Positions 7,818 to 14,723 of a DNA stretch of 64,000 bases are shown in pieces (the stretch's first letter is position 1; the number at the start of each line of letters is the position of its first letter). The notes under the pieces are model-generated. The model saw only the letters and a program-made list of their open reading frames with translations. It made no database searches and was not told the DNA's origin. Both the position numbers and the translations under genes were made by a program. The stretch comes from Candidatus Thorarchaeota archaeon (GTDB taxonomy: Archaea; Asgardarchaeota; Thorarchaeia; Thorarchaeales; Thorarchaeaceae). The stretch covers positions 40,756 to 104,755 of the forward strand of contig JAGSHN010000032.1 of assembly GCA_029855935.1 (NCBI GenBank), in the 5' to 3' direction.

Positions 7818-8843
7818 ATGGTAATGCCCACGATTAGAGAAACTCTTGCAGCGTGGTCGAGACAGATCTCTGAGAGATACGAGAGTCTGTCTATGCGGCT
7901 TCGACGTTTGAAGGACCCAGCACATGTCGACCTTGCTGGGCGAATCGGCCTCTTCATCCCAGCGACAACGGCAATCCTCATCATAGTCTTGATTCTGACC
8001 TTCCTGTGGTATGAGTCGATGCCAATCCTCACCAGTGATGTGGGTGGCCCGGCCATCTTTCTCGAGCCGACTTGGGACCCCAACAGAGACCTCTTTGGCA
8101 TCGGCGTCTTCATTGCCGGGTCGCTCGTCTGCACGGGAATTGCTCTCGGAGTCGCACTGCCTGTCGGAATCGGAGCCGCGATCTTCCTCAGCGAGTTCTG
8201 TCCGTCACATCTTAGGGACGTCCTTCGAATGATCATCGAGATGATGGCAGCCGTGCCGTCAATCGTCTACGGTCTATGGGCCTACACGGTGATGGTGCCG
8301 TGGATTCGCGACTCGGTGTATCCTGCGGTGTCTTCGAATCCTCTGCTCGCGTGGGTGCCGTTCCTTCAGGGCCCGACGAACGGCTACAGCGCTCTGGCTG
8401 GGGGCCTCATCCTCGCCATAATGCTGCTTCCGACGGTTGTCAGTGTATCGGATGATGCGCTGAGGTCCGTGCCACGGTCGCTCAGGGAGGCCTCGCTGGC
8501 CCTTGGTGCCTCGGAGAGCGAGACAGCCTTGAAGGTCGTACTGAGGGCGGCGTTGCCGGGCGTGGGCGCAGCCATTGTTCTCTCGCTCGGACGCGCGGTC
8601 GGTGAGACAATGGCCGTGCTGATGGTGACGGGCAACTCGCTCACGATTCCCTACTCGCTGTTTGACCCGTGCTATGTCATGACCAGCATAATCACGAATC
8701 AGCTGGGCTACGCCTTTGTCTTTCCGCTCTGGAGGTCCGCACTGTTCGCTGTCGCTCTGGTATTGATGCTGATGTCAATCTGTTTCACAGCGATAGCCAA
8801 GGTGCTGATCTGGAGAGGCACGCGGATAGGAGCAGTGGTCTGA
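7818..8843 (+). CDS. pstC: Phosphate ABC transporter, permease PstC
   Basis: A 341-residue inner-membrane permease from the chosen ATG at 7818, where GGAGG lies 7 nt upstream; the reading frame opens at 7740 but the extra residues look non-coding. The first membrane segment (IPATTAILIIVLILTF) is followed by a large external loop and a five-helix permease core. SVPRSLREASLALGASESETALKVVL is the EAA loop that docks the PstB ATPase, and GRAVGETMAVLMVTGN is the conserved PstC end block. It pairs with PstA, whose gene starts 9 nt later. Confidence 0.9.
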   Translation: MVMPTIRETLAAWSRQISERYESLSMRLRRLKDPAHVDLAGRIGLFIPATTAILIIVLILTFLWYESMPILTSDVGGPAIFLEPTWDPNRDLFGIGVFIAGSLVCTGIALGVALPVGIGAAIFLSEFCPSHLRDVLRMIIEMMAAVPSIVYGLWAYTVMVPWIRDSVYPAVSSNPLLAWVPFLQGPTNGYSALAGGLILAIMLLPTVVSVSDDALRSVPRSLREASLALGASESETALKVVLRAALPGVGAAIVLSLGRAVGETMAVLMVTGNSLTIPYSLFDPCYVMTSIITNQLGYAFVFPLWRSALFAVALVLMLMSICFTAIAKVLIWRGTRIGAVV

Positions 8844-8852
8844 GGTGATGGA

Positions 8853-9833
8853 GTGAACAGGACGGACGATGAACGGGAGAGAGAAGGGACGCAGGCAGGA
8901 CGGCTCTGGACTGTTCTGTCAGAGGGCGGGACACGCCTTGTTGCGTTGGGCGGACGGGCACGAAGGCTGACACGCCGTGAGGTGAAGGACATAGTGTTCA
9001 AGTTGCTCGTGGCGCTGATGGTGCTGATCGTCGTGACACCTTTCTTCCTCCTTCTTGCGCGGCTGCTCTCTGTGGGCCTTCAGGACCTGGTGGGGTCGGG
9101 GCCCGGACAGGGCTGGGAACTGATAGCCACACTGCCTGGTGCTGCGCTCAGAGGCGGAGTACTCAATGCAATCGTCGGGACCACGGTTCTCGTCCTCGTT
9201 GCAACGGCAGTCGGAGTCCCCCTGAGCGTGATGGGTGCAGTGTATATCAATGAGTACTCCCGGCCGGGACGGGTTCGCACGGCAATCGAGTTCGGGGCCG
9301 ACGTCCTCGCCGGGATCCCCTCAATAGTGTTCGGCGCCTTCGGATTCACGTTCCTTGTGGCCTATCTCGGTCTCGGTCTGGGCGCTCTCACTGGTGGGTT
9401 GACGCTGGCCTTTATGATGATACCGACAGTGATGCGCACGACTCAGGAGGCGCTGAAGCAGGTGCCGTCTTCGCTGCGAGAGGCCTCTCTGGCTCTCGGT
9501 GCCACAAAGTGGGCGACCACTTGGCGGGTCACCGTCCGTGCTGCACTGCCCGGGATAGTGACGGGAATTCTGCTTGCGGTAGGTCGTGTGATGGGCGAGA
9601 CCGCTCCGCTGATCTTCACGACGGGCAACAATCTCGGGCTTCCGACGGGCCTAGTGGGACCGGAGTCGTGGGTGGCATCGCTACCGTTCACAATCTGGTC
9701 GTACATTATGGACCCACGTCCGTATCTTCAGGTGCGTGCACACAGTGCTGCCCTTGTTCTTCTGATGATGGTCCTCATCGTGGACATCTTGGCCAACTAC
9801 GCATCACGTCGCCTGACAAGGAGGATTGTCTGA
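8853..9833 (+). CDS. pstA: Phosphate ABC transporter, permease PstA
   Basis: A 326-residue permease starting at a GTG with GAGGTGATGG just upstream. After a charged cytosolic lead (1-45) come six hydrophobic segments. The EAA loop QVPSSLREASLALGATKWATTW and the block GRVMGETAPLIFTTGNN are characteristic of PstA. It forms the phosphate channel with PstC. The pstB GTG follows its stop directly with no gap, so translation of the two is coupled. Confidence 0.9.
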   Translation: MNRTDDEREREGTQAGRLWTVLSEGGTRLVALGGRARRLTRREVKDIVFKLLVALMVLIVVTPFFLLLARLLSVGLQDLVGSGPGQGWELIATLPGAALRGGVLNAIVGTTVLVLVATAVGVPLSVMGAVYINEYSRPGRVRTAIEFGADVLAGIPSIVFGAFGFTFLVAYLGLGLGALTGGLTLAFMMIPTVMRTTQEALKQVPSSLREASLALGATKWATTWRVTVRAALPGIVTGILLAVGRVMGETAPLIFTTGNNLGLPTGLVGPESWVASLPFTIWSYIMDPRPYLQVRAHSAALVLLMMVLIVDILANYASRRLTRRIV

Positions 9834-10592
9834 GTGTACGAATACAGGATAGAGGTAAAGGACCTAAACACGTGGTTCGGCGAGAAGCATGTGCTGAAGA
9901 ACATAACGTGCTACTTCGAGGACAACTCTGTGACGGCCATAATGGGTCCCTCTGGCTGCGGAAAGAGCACACTCCTCAGGAGCATAAACCGGCTCAACGA
10001 TCTCATCCCTGGTTTCCGACTGACCGGGCAGATCTTCTTTGCAGGGAGCAACATCTACGACCCGGACAGAAACGTTTACGAGCTCCGAAAGAGAATAGGA
10101 ATGGTCTTTCAGAGGCCGAACCCGTTCCCGATGTCCATAAGGGAGAATCTCACCTTCGGTCCTCGTCTGCACGGCATAAAGGATGAGGACGAGCTTGAGC
10201 GTATTGTTGAGGACTCGCTACGCAAGGCCGCACTATGGGATGAGGTCAGAGATCAGCTCGACAGTCCAGCGGTCCATCTCTCAGGTGGTCAGCAGCAGCG
10301 TCTGTGTATTGCAAGGGCCCTCTCTGTCGATCCACCAGTGCTGTTGATGGACGAGCCTGTCTCAGCGCTTGACCCCATTAGCGCGGGAAAGATAGAGGAC
10401 CTCATCGTACAATTGAAGAAGGAATACACGATAATCCTAGTGACCCATAACGTTCAACAGGCGTTCAGGGTCTCGGACCAGGCGGCCTTTCTATATATGG
10501 GCGAACTTGTGGAGTTCGACAAGACAAAGCGAATTGCCGTCGCGCCTGAGGACCCACGGACAGAGGCCTTCATAACAGGCAGAATAGGATAG
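9834..10592 (+). CDS. pstB: Phosphate ABC transporter, ATPase
   Basis: A 252-residue ATPase that powers phosphate import. GPSGCGKST (38-46) is Walker [16 protein letters not shown] (from about 149) is the ABC signature, [13 protein letters not shown] (about 168) is Walker B, and VTHN holds the switch histidine. [23 protein letters not shown] is the Q-loop block typical of PstB and separates it from other ABC ATPases. The start is a GTG abutting the pstA stop. The phoU gene follows 10 nt later. Confidence 0.93.
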   Translation: MYEYRIEVKDLNTWFGEKHVLKNITCYFEDNSVTAIMGPSGCGKSTLLRSINRLNDLIPGFRLTGQIFFAGSNIYDPDRNVYELRKRIGMVFQRPNPFPMSIRENLTFGPRLHGIKDEDELERIVEDSLRKAALWDEVRDQLDSPAVHLSGGQQQRLCIARALSVDPPVLLMDEPVSALDPISAGKIEDLIVQLKKEYTIILVTHNVQQAFRVSDQAAFLYMGELVEFDKTKRIAVAPEDPRTEAFITGRIG

Positions 10593-10602
10593 GTGGAGAC
10601 AG

Positions 10603-11295
10603 GTGAGAACGCAACTGGAGTTCTATATGGAGGAGATAAAGAATCGTGTCGCAAGGATGTACGAGCTGGCGAGCCACGCCTTCATGATGTCTATAGAGGC
10701 CTTCAAGGAATTAGATGTGGAGATGGCTCGTGAGGTACAGCGGACGTCCGACGAGATAGAGGAGTTGGGCATCAAGATTGAGGACAACGTGTTTGAGACC
10801 ATCGTCCGCCGCCAGCCTGTCGCTCGGGATCTGCGTGCCCTGGGCAGCTACAACTTCGTCTCGTTGCATCTATACCGAGTCGGTCGCTACGCGTACAAAG
10901 TGGCCCACATAGTCAAGCTTGCAAGTCAGCACGAACTGTCACACTACAAGAAACTCGAGTCGATTCCGTATATGGCAGGGCTTGCCAAGAAGACACTTGA
11001 CATTGCTATGCACGCTCTCCTTGAGGGCGACCTCTCGCAGATTGACGAGCTGGAGAAGCTCGAGGCGTCGTCAGACAAGGAGACCGTGGCAATGTTCGAG
11101 GAGATAGTGGAGTATCTGAAGAAGATGACCGGCATAACAACGATGTCCCTGTTCTACGTCATCGTCGGACGCTACTGCGAGCGTGCTGCAGACCACGCCT
11201 TCTCAATCGCTGAGAGGGCCATCTATGTTCACACTGGCAAGAGAAGAAAACTCGGCCTTGCGTACAAGGGCTCGGCTGACCGTGGCCCGCACTGA
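10603..11295 (+). CDS. phoU: PhoU, phosphate transport regulator
   Basis: A 230-residue, all-helical protein of two three-helix bundles, starting at a GTG. The paired metal-site stretches are visible (SDEIEELGIKIEDNVFETIVRRQPVARDLR and SDKETVAMFEEI with YCERAADHAFSIAER). PhoU proteins bind Fe or Zn clusters and restrain the Pst transporter. This is the plain form; a second PhoU-type protein with a DNA-binding head lies at the other end of the locus, so transporter control and gene control seem divided between two paralogs (inference). It ends 27 nt before a convergent GTPase gene. Confidence 0.9.
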   Translation: MRTQLEFYMEEIKNRVARMYELASHAFMMSIEAFKELDVEMAREVQRTSDEIEELGIKIEDNVFETIVRRQPVARDLRALGSYNFVSLHLYRVGRYAYKVAHIVKLASQHELSHYKKLESIPYMAGLAKKTLDIAMHALLEGDLSQIDELEKLEASSDKETVAMFEEIVEYLKKMTGITTMSLFYVIVGRYCERAADHAFSIAERAIYVHTGKRRKLGLAYKGSADRGPH

Positions 11296-11322
11296 GGAGA
11301 GGAGCGGGAACACGACTGACCT

Positions 11323-11844
11323 CTACACTGACCTCCCGGCTCTTATAGCCTCGACCAGACTAGTGAATGCAAGGTCAACGTTGACGTTCTCGGTGGCGCT
11401 GGTCTGTATGAGTCGTGTCGCCTTCTGCTCAGCGATTCTCATGACCTCCCGCGGGTCCACAACGGTGTCAAGGTCAATCTTGTTTTCGACCATCACCACA
11501 GGGACGTCTCCTGCAGCGGAGAACAGCGCATCCAGCCACTCGTCCATGTGGTACAACGTCTCAGGGCGTGTACGGTCGAACACAAAGAACGCGCCAGATG
11601 CGTTCGAGCAATACTGTTCTCTCAGCTGCGCAAACGACTCCTCCCCGCCCAGATCCCAGATCACCAGCTTGTACACTGCTCCCTTGAGTCTGACAAGCTT
11701 GACGTGAAGAGTCGCACCGATGGTGCTGCCGATATCACCCGGGAGACTGTCATAGACATACTGCTGAACAAGTGAAGTCTTCCCGACCCCCGTGTCACCA
11801 AGGAACACGAGCTTGTAGACAAAGTCGGGCTCGGGAGAAACCAA
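11323..11844 (-). CDS. Ras-superfamily small GTPase
   Basis: A 173-residue GTPase with all five G motifs: GDTGVGKTS (16-24), the switch I threonine in TIGATLH, WDLGGEES (63-70), ENKID (120-124) and TSA (148-150). It belongs with the Rab/Ras-like GTPases that are abundant in Asgard archaea. Switch II has DLGG instead of DTAG, nearer to Arf and SR-beta, and the glutamine used in GTP hydrolysis is Glu, so its cycle may be slow or depend on a partner. No C-terminal cysteine for prenylation is present. The start is a TTG at 11844; a TTTTATC box at 11880-11886 precedes it. It lies just downstream of its paralog on the same strand. Confidence 0.85.
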   Translation of the reverse strand: MVSPEPDFVYKLVFLGDTGVGKTSLVQQYVYDSLPGDIGSTIGATLHVKLVRLKGAVYKLVIWDLGGEESFAQLREQYCSNASGAFFVFDRTRPETLYHMDEWLDALFSAAGDVPVVMVENKIDLDTVVDPREVMRIAEQKATRLIQTSATENVNVDLAFTSLVEAIRAGRSV

Positions 11845-11879
11845 GACGCACCACCGCGGCCAGGTGTACAGGCGTGAGG

Positions 11880-11886
11880 GATAAAA
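11880..11886 (-). promoter_or_regulatory. TATA-like box of the first GTPase gene
   Basis: TTTTATC on the minus strand, 36-42 nt before the TTG start at 11844. The identical heptamer precedes the neighbouring paralog at 12504-12510, suggesting matched expression from separate promoters. Confidence 0.5.
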
Positions 11887-11916
11887 CCTTCGTTCCTACT
11901 ACGCAGACGCGCCTCT

Positions 11917-12450
11917 TCAGACCATGGTGAACTTCTCGCGTGCCTGAGTTAGTATCTGCCGGGAGAGCGTGAGGAAGGCCTCCTCTACGTTCATGTCTTC
12001 CTTCGCACTCGTTCTCACGTAGACGCAGTTGAACTTCTTTGCTATCTCCTCTGCGTAGCCGGGCTTGATCTTTGAGTCCAGATCAATCTTGTTTTCCACG
12101 AGGACAAGGGGTATCGTTCCTGTGACCTCGTAGAGAACGCTTATCCACTGATGTATCCGGTCGAGAGTTTCAGGGCGGGTGGTGTCGAAGACAAAGAAGG
12201 CGCCCGCCGCGTTCTGGTAGTAGGCTCGTCGCAGCTGCTCAAAGTCCTTCTGTCCGCCTATGTCCCAGATCACCAGCTTGATGCGTACATCCTCGACATC
12301 GACAGTCTTTACGTGAATGTCGGTGCCTATTGTCGTGAGATACTCGCCCTCAAAGCTATTGTACACGTACCTTCCAACTAGGCTGGTCTTGCCTACGGCC
12401 GGTTCTCCAAGGAAGACTATCTTGAACAGGTAGTCAACAGGCGCGTGCAG
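11917..12450 (-). CDS. Ras-superfamily small GTPase, probable CTG start
   Basis: A 177-residue paralog of the GTPase downstream. From the CTG at 12450 it reads LHAPVDYLFKIVFLGEPAVGKTSLVG, which supplies G1 (GEPAVGKTS); then WDIGGQKDF, ENKID and TSAKE give G3 to G5. The first ATG/GTG in frame (12366) lies after the P-loop, so starting there would give a dead protein. No ATG, GTG or TTG exists between the in-frame TGA at about 12480 and the P-loop. GGAGAG sits 8 nt before the CTG, which makes it the best start. Otherwise the 5' end is frameshifted: an out-of-frame ATG at 12481 begins MKHRTPESIS. Switch II DIGGQ keeps the glutamine lost in the paralog. Confidence 0.75.
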   Translation of the reverse strand: MHAPVDYLFKIVFLGEPAVGKTSLVGRYVYNSFEGEYLTTIGTDIHVKTVDVEDVRIKLVIWDIGGQKDFEQLRRAYYQNAAGAFFVFDTTRPETLDRIHQWISVLYEVTGTIPLVLVENKIDLDSKIKPGYAEEIAKKFNCVYVRTSAKEDMNVEEAFLTLSRQILTQAREKFTMV

Positions 12451-12503
12451 CTGAAATACTCTCCGGTGTCCGATGTTTCATCAGATGAGGGGGGCGAGAA
12501 CAA

Positions 12504-12510
12504 GATAAAA
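12504..12510 (-). promoter_or_regulatory. TATA-like box of the second GTPase gene
   Basis: TTTTATC on the minus strand. A transcript would begin near 12480, about 30 nt before the proposed CTG start at 12450 and over 100 nt before the first in-frame GTG, which fits an N-terminus that includes the P-loop. Confidence 0.5.
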
Positions 12511-12659
12511 CTATCGAGCTTCTGGGAACTGTGCCCCGATGTTGATCCGTCATCATGGCTCTTGTTCTCGCATATTCTTCTGCATACCACAATTCACGCC
12601 TCACAAGACCAAAAGTGACAAAAGCAGGCATAGATGCGCAGCAGTGGGTGTCCCATGGT

Positions 12660-13451
12660 ATGCGGATTGGAACCTTTGCGCGGAACAATGACCAAGTCGC
12701 AATGGCGATAGACAATGATGCTGACTTTGTAGAACTGCGAATGGACCTTGAACACTCCATTGACTTTGAGGCCGCGAAACGACAGCTCTCTGACGCTGGC
12801 ATTGGGATCACCCTTCACCTACCGAGCTGGCCCGACTGGCGCCCGATTGAGGTGAGTCAGCTTGTGCTTCCGTACGTCGATCTCGGCAGACTGATGGATG
12901 CCGAGTTGGTGACCATTCACACGACTCTCTCAAGCATCTTTTATACGGATGGGGAGATTGACGACTTTCTCAATGGCATCGGCCCCGTGTGTGAGGCTGC
13001 CGAGAGCTCCGGTGTGCAGCTGGCCATAGAGAATCTCGGGCTGCAGTACACAGAACTGGCCCTTCTGTTTGACCAGCAGCCCTGTATGAAGATGGTGCTG
13101 GATGTTGGTCACGCTCAGATCATGGCGCTGAGAAACCGTGCACTGGACCACGTGGAGTTCTTCTACGACCGTATTGCAATGGTCAATCTTCACGACAACA
13201 ACGGTTCCAAGATGCTGGACGAGGTGATTGTCCTTCGCAGAGAGGGGCCTCTCTCCCGTCAGGAGATGAGAGAAGTCGCAAGACGGTACGACGAGCATCT
13301 CCCAATCGGTGAGGGGAGTGTGGATTTTGAGAGCGTTCTCTCTGCCCTGAAGAAGAGAGGCTACGATGGCAGATTCCTGATGATGTGCGCCGACCCGGCA
13401 CGGTTCCCCGAGGAACGGGAGAAGTTCCTTGCTCTATGGCAGCAGGTCTGA
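12660..13451 (+). CDS. Sugar phosphate isomerase/epimerase-like TIM barrel protein
   Basis: A protein of about 263 residues from the ATG at 12660, which begins MRIGTFARNN as is usual for this family; the frame opens at 12555 but the 35 extra residues look non-native. Barrel strands and ligands of the xylose isomerase-like/AP endonuclease 2 superfamily are visible: DFVELRMD, LHLPSW, VTIHTTL, LAIENLG (metal Glu), MVLDVGHAQ (Asp and His), MVNLHDNNG and a C-terminal FLMMCADP. Such enzymes isomerise sugars or hydroxypyruvate, or cut abasic DNA. No operon partner points to a substrate. The stop is 4 nt from the end of the convergent zinc-ribbon gene. Confidence 0.75.
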   Translation: MRIGTFARNNDQVAMAIDNDADFVELRMDLEHSIDFEAAKRQLSDAGIGITLHLPSWPDWRPIEVSQLVLPYVDLGRLMDAELVTIHTTLSSIFYTDGEIDDFLNGIGPVCEAAESSGVQLAIENLGLQYTELALLFDQQPCMKMVLDVGHAQIMALRNRALDHVEFFYDRIAMVNLHDNNGSKMLDEVIVLRREGPLSRQEMREVARRYDEHLPIGEGSVDFESVLSALKKRGYDGRFLMMCADPARFPEEREKFLALWQQV

Positions 13452-13455
13452 CTCG

Positions 13456-14607
13456 TCACGCTTTCTGCAAGATCGAGTCTTTCAGACGTTCTACCTGTTC
13501 TATGCCCTTGCTATCTCCAGCGGCCTCGTAGAACGCCCGCGCAATGGCCAGCATCTTCTGAGCCTCTCCGTTCTTTCCTTGTACGACAAAGAACCTCGCT
13601 CGTTTCAGCCGCGCCTCAGCCATCTCCGAATAGACGTGAGTGGGATACTCAAAGAGGTCGGGCACGAACGTGGCGCCGCACCTCGGACAGGTGACCGGGG
13701 TCGCCTCTCCCACAGCCGCTCTCTCCTCTGCAACGGGCGGGGGGCCGGCGGTGGCAGGAGCGCTGGGCGGCGCCTCTGGGACGGCCGCCTCAGTCTGAGG
13801 TGCCGCAGTCCCTTCCGGTGGCTGCCCCTCGGATGGCATGACTGGGATCTCAGACTCGTCGACTTCGATCTTCTCGTAGAGAGAGGACCTGAACTCCGAG
13901 GGTACTGATGCCTCTGGAGGTGGTGCAGGAGGCGGCTCGACAGGTGGCCCCTCAGGATGAATTATCGCTGACATTGCTCCCAGTATCTTGACCTCGCTCT
14001 CCTCCGGTCGTTCCTCAAGACTCTCCTCTGGAGGTAGCTCGCCCTCGGCCTTCTCCTCTCTCCATTCGACGGCCTCAGGCGCGGTGGGCTCTGCGCTCGG
14101 AGCAGGAGCGGCCGCTGCAGGTGCTCGTGCGGGCTGCGCCTCTTCGGGCTCTGCACTCTCCTCAAGCAGCTCCTTCACCTCACTTGCCCTGAGCATCCTT
14201 GTCTCGACCACCCCAGTACCAGTCTCCTCAAGGCCGACCTCCTCAGCCTTCTTGAAGGCTTCTCTGGCCTTCTCAAGCTCCGACTTCACTCGCTTCCTTG
14301 TCCCCCGTCTGACGCGATCCCTTGCGACCTGTGACGGGCGGACCCACTCCTCCTCTACCACAACTGCCTTCGGTCCTTGCTCTGCCTCTGTTTCCTGGGC
14401 AGCTGCTGCCGTTCCTGTCACAACCCTACCCGTCTCTGGGACCTCTACCTGCGGCTTCGCCAGGCGTGGTCTCCTCTTCGACACAGTCAGCTTGGCACCA
14501 CATCTTATGCAGAACTTTCTCGTTGGCAGGTTCGCCTTTCCACAATTGGGACAGACCTTCATTTGGCCACCCCACTTACTGACCGAGCTATACGCATCGT
14601 TGCTCAT
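13456..14607 (-). CDS. Zinc-ribbon protein with long disordered middle and helical C-terminus
   Basis: A 383-residue protein in three parts. Residues 16-40 form a zinc ribbon (CPNCGKANLPTRKFCIRCG). Residues 60-310 are rich in Glu, Pro and Ala, almost certainly unstructured, with a few charged helices (KSELEKAREAFKKAEEVG). Near 315 a CPRCGATF half-ribbon leads into a helical tail (ARLKRARFFVVQGKNGEAQKMLAIARAFYEAAGD) like a tetratricopeptide hairpin. Function is unknown; the layout suggests an adaptor or scaffold. Start is the ATG at 14607, with the ATG at 14562 right before the ribbon as alternative. It faces away from the GH116 gene. Confidence 0.7.
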   Translation of the reverse strand: MSNDAYSSVSKWGGQMKVCPNCGKANLPTRKFCIRCGAKLTVSKRRPRLAKPQVEVPETGRVVTGTAAAAQETEAEQGPKAVVVEEEWVRPSQVARDRVRRGTRKRVKSELEKAREAFKKAEEVGLEETGTGVVETRMLRASEVKELLEESAEPEEAQPARAPAAAAPAPSAEPTAPEAVEWREEKAEGELPPEESLEERPEESEVKILGAMSAIIHPEGPPVEPPPAPPPEASVPSEFRSSLYEKIEVDESEIPVMPSEGQPPEGTAAPQTEAAVPEAPPSAPATAGPPPVAEERAAVGEATPVTCPRCGATFVPDLFEYPTHVYSEMAEARLKRARFFVVQGKNGEAQKMLAIARAFYEAAGDSKGIEQVERLKDSILQKA

Positions 14608-14723
14608 ATAGCTTTGCCAAAGGAGCAGAAAGGACAGGCCTCGTCGGAGTGGGGCGCACTCCTCACTAGCCCCATATCGACGGGCATAAAGCGTTATATC
14701 CCCCCTCCTCTAGGGCTCAGGTC

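Noticed and set aside
13988-14611. 207-codon open frame on the plus strand
   Set aside because: Antisense to the zinc-ribbon/disordered protein; its Ser-rich sequence simply mirrors the Glu/Pro/Ala codons of the other strand.
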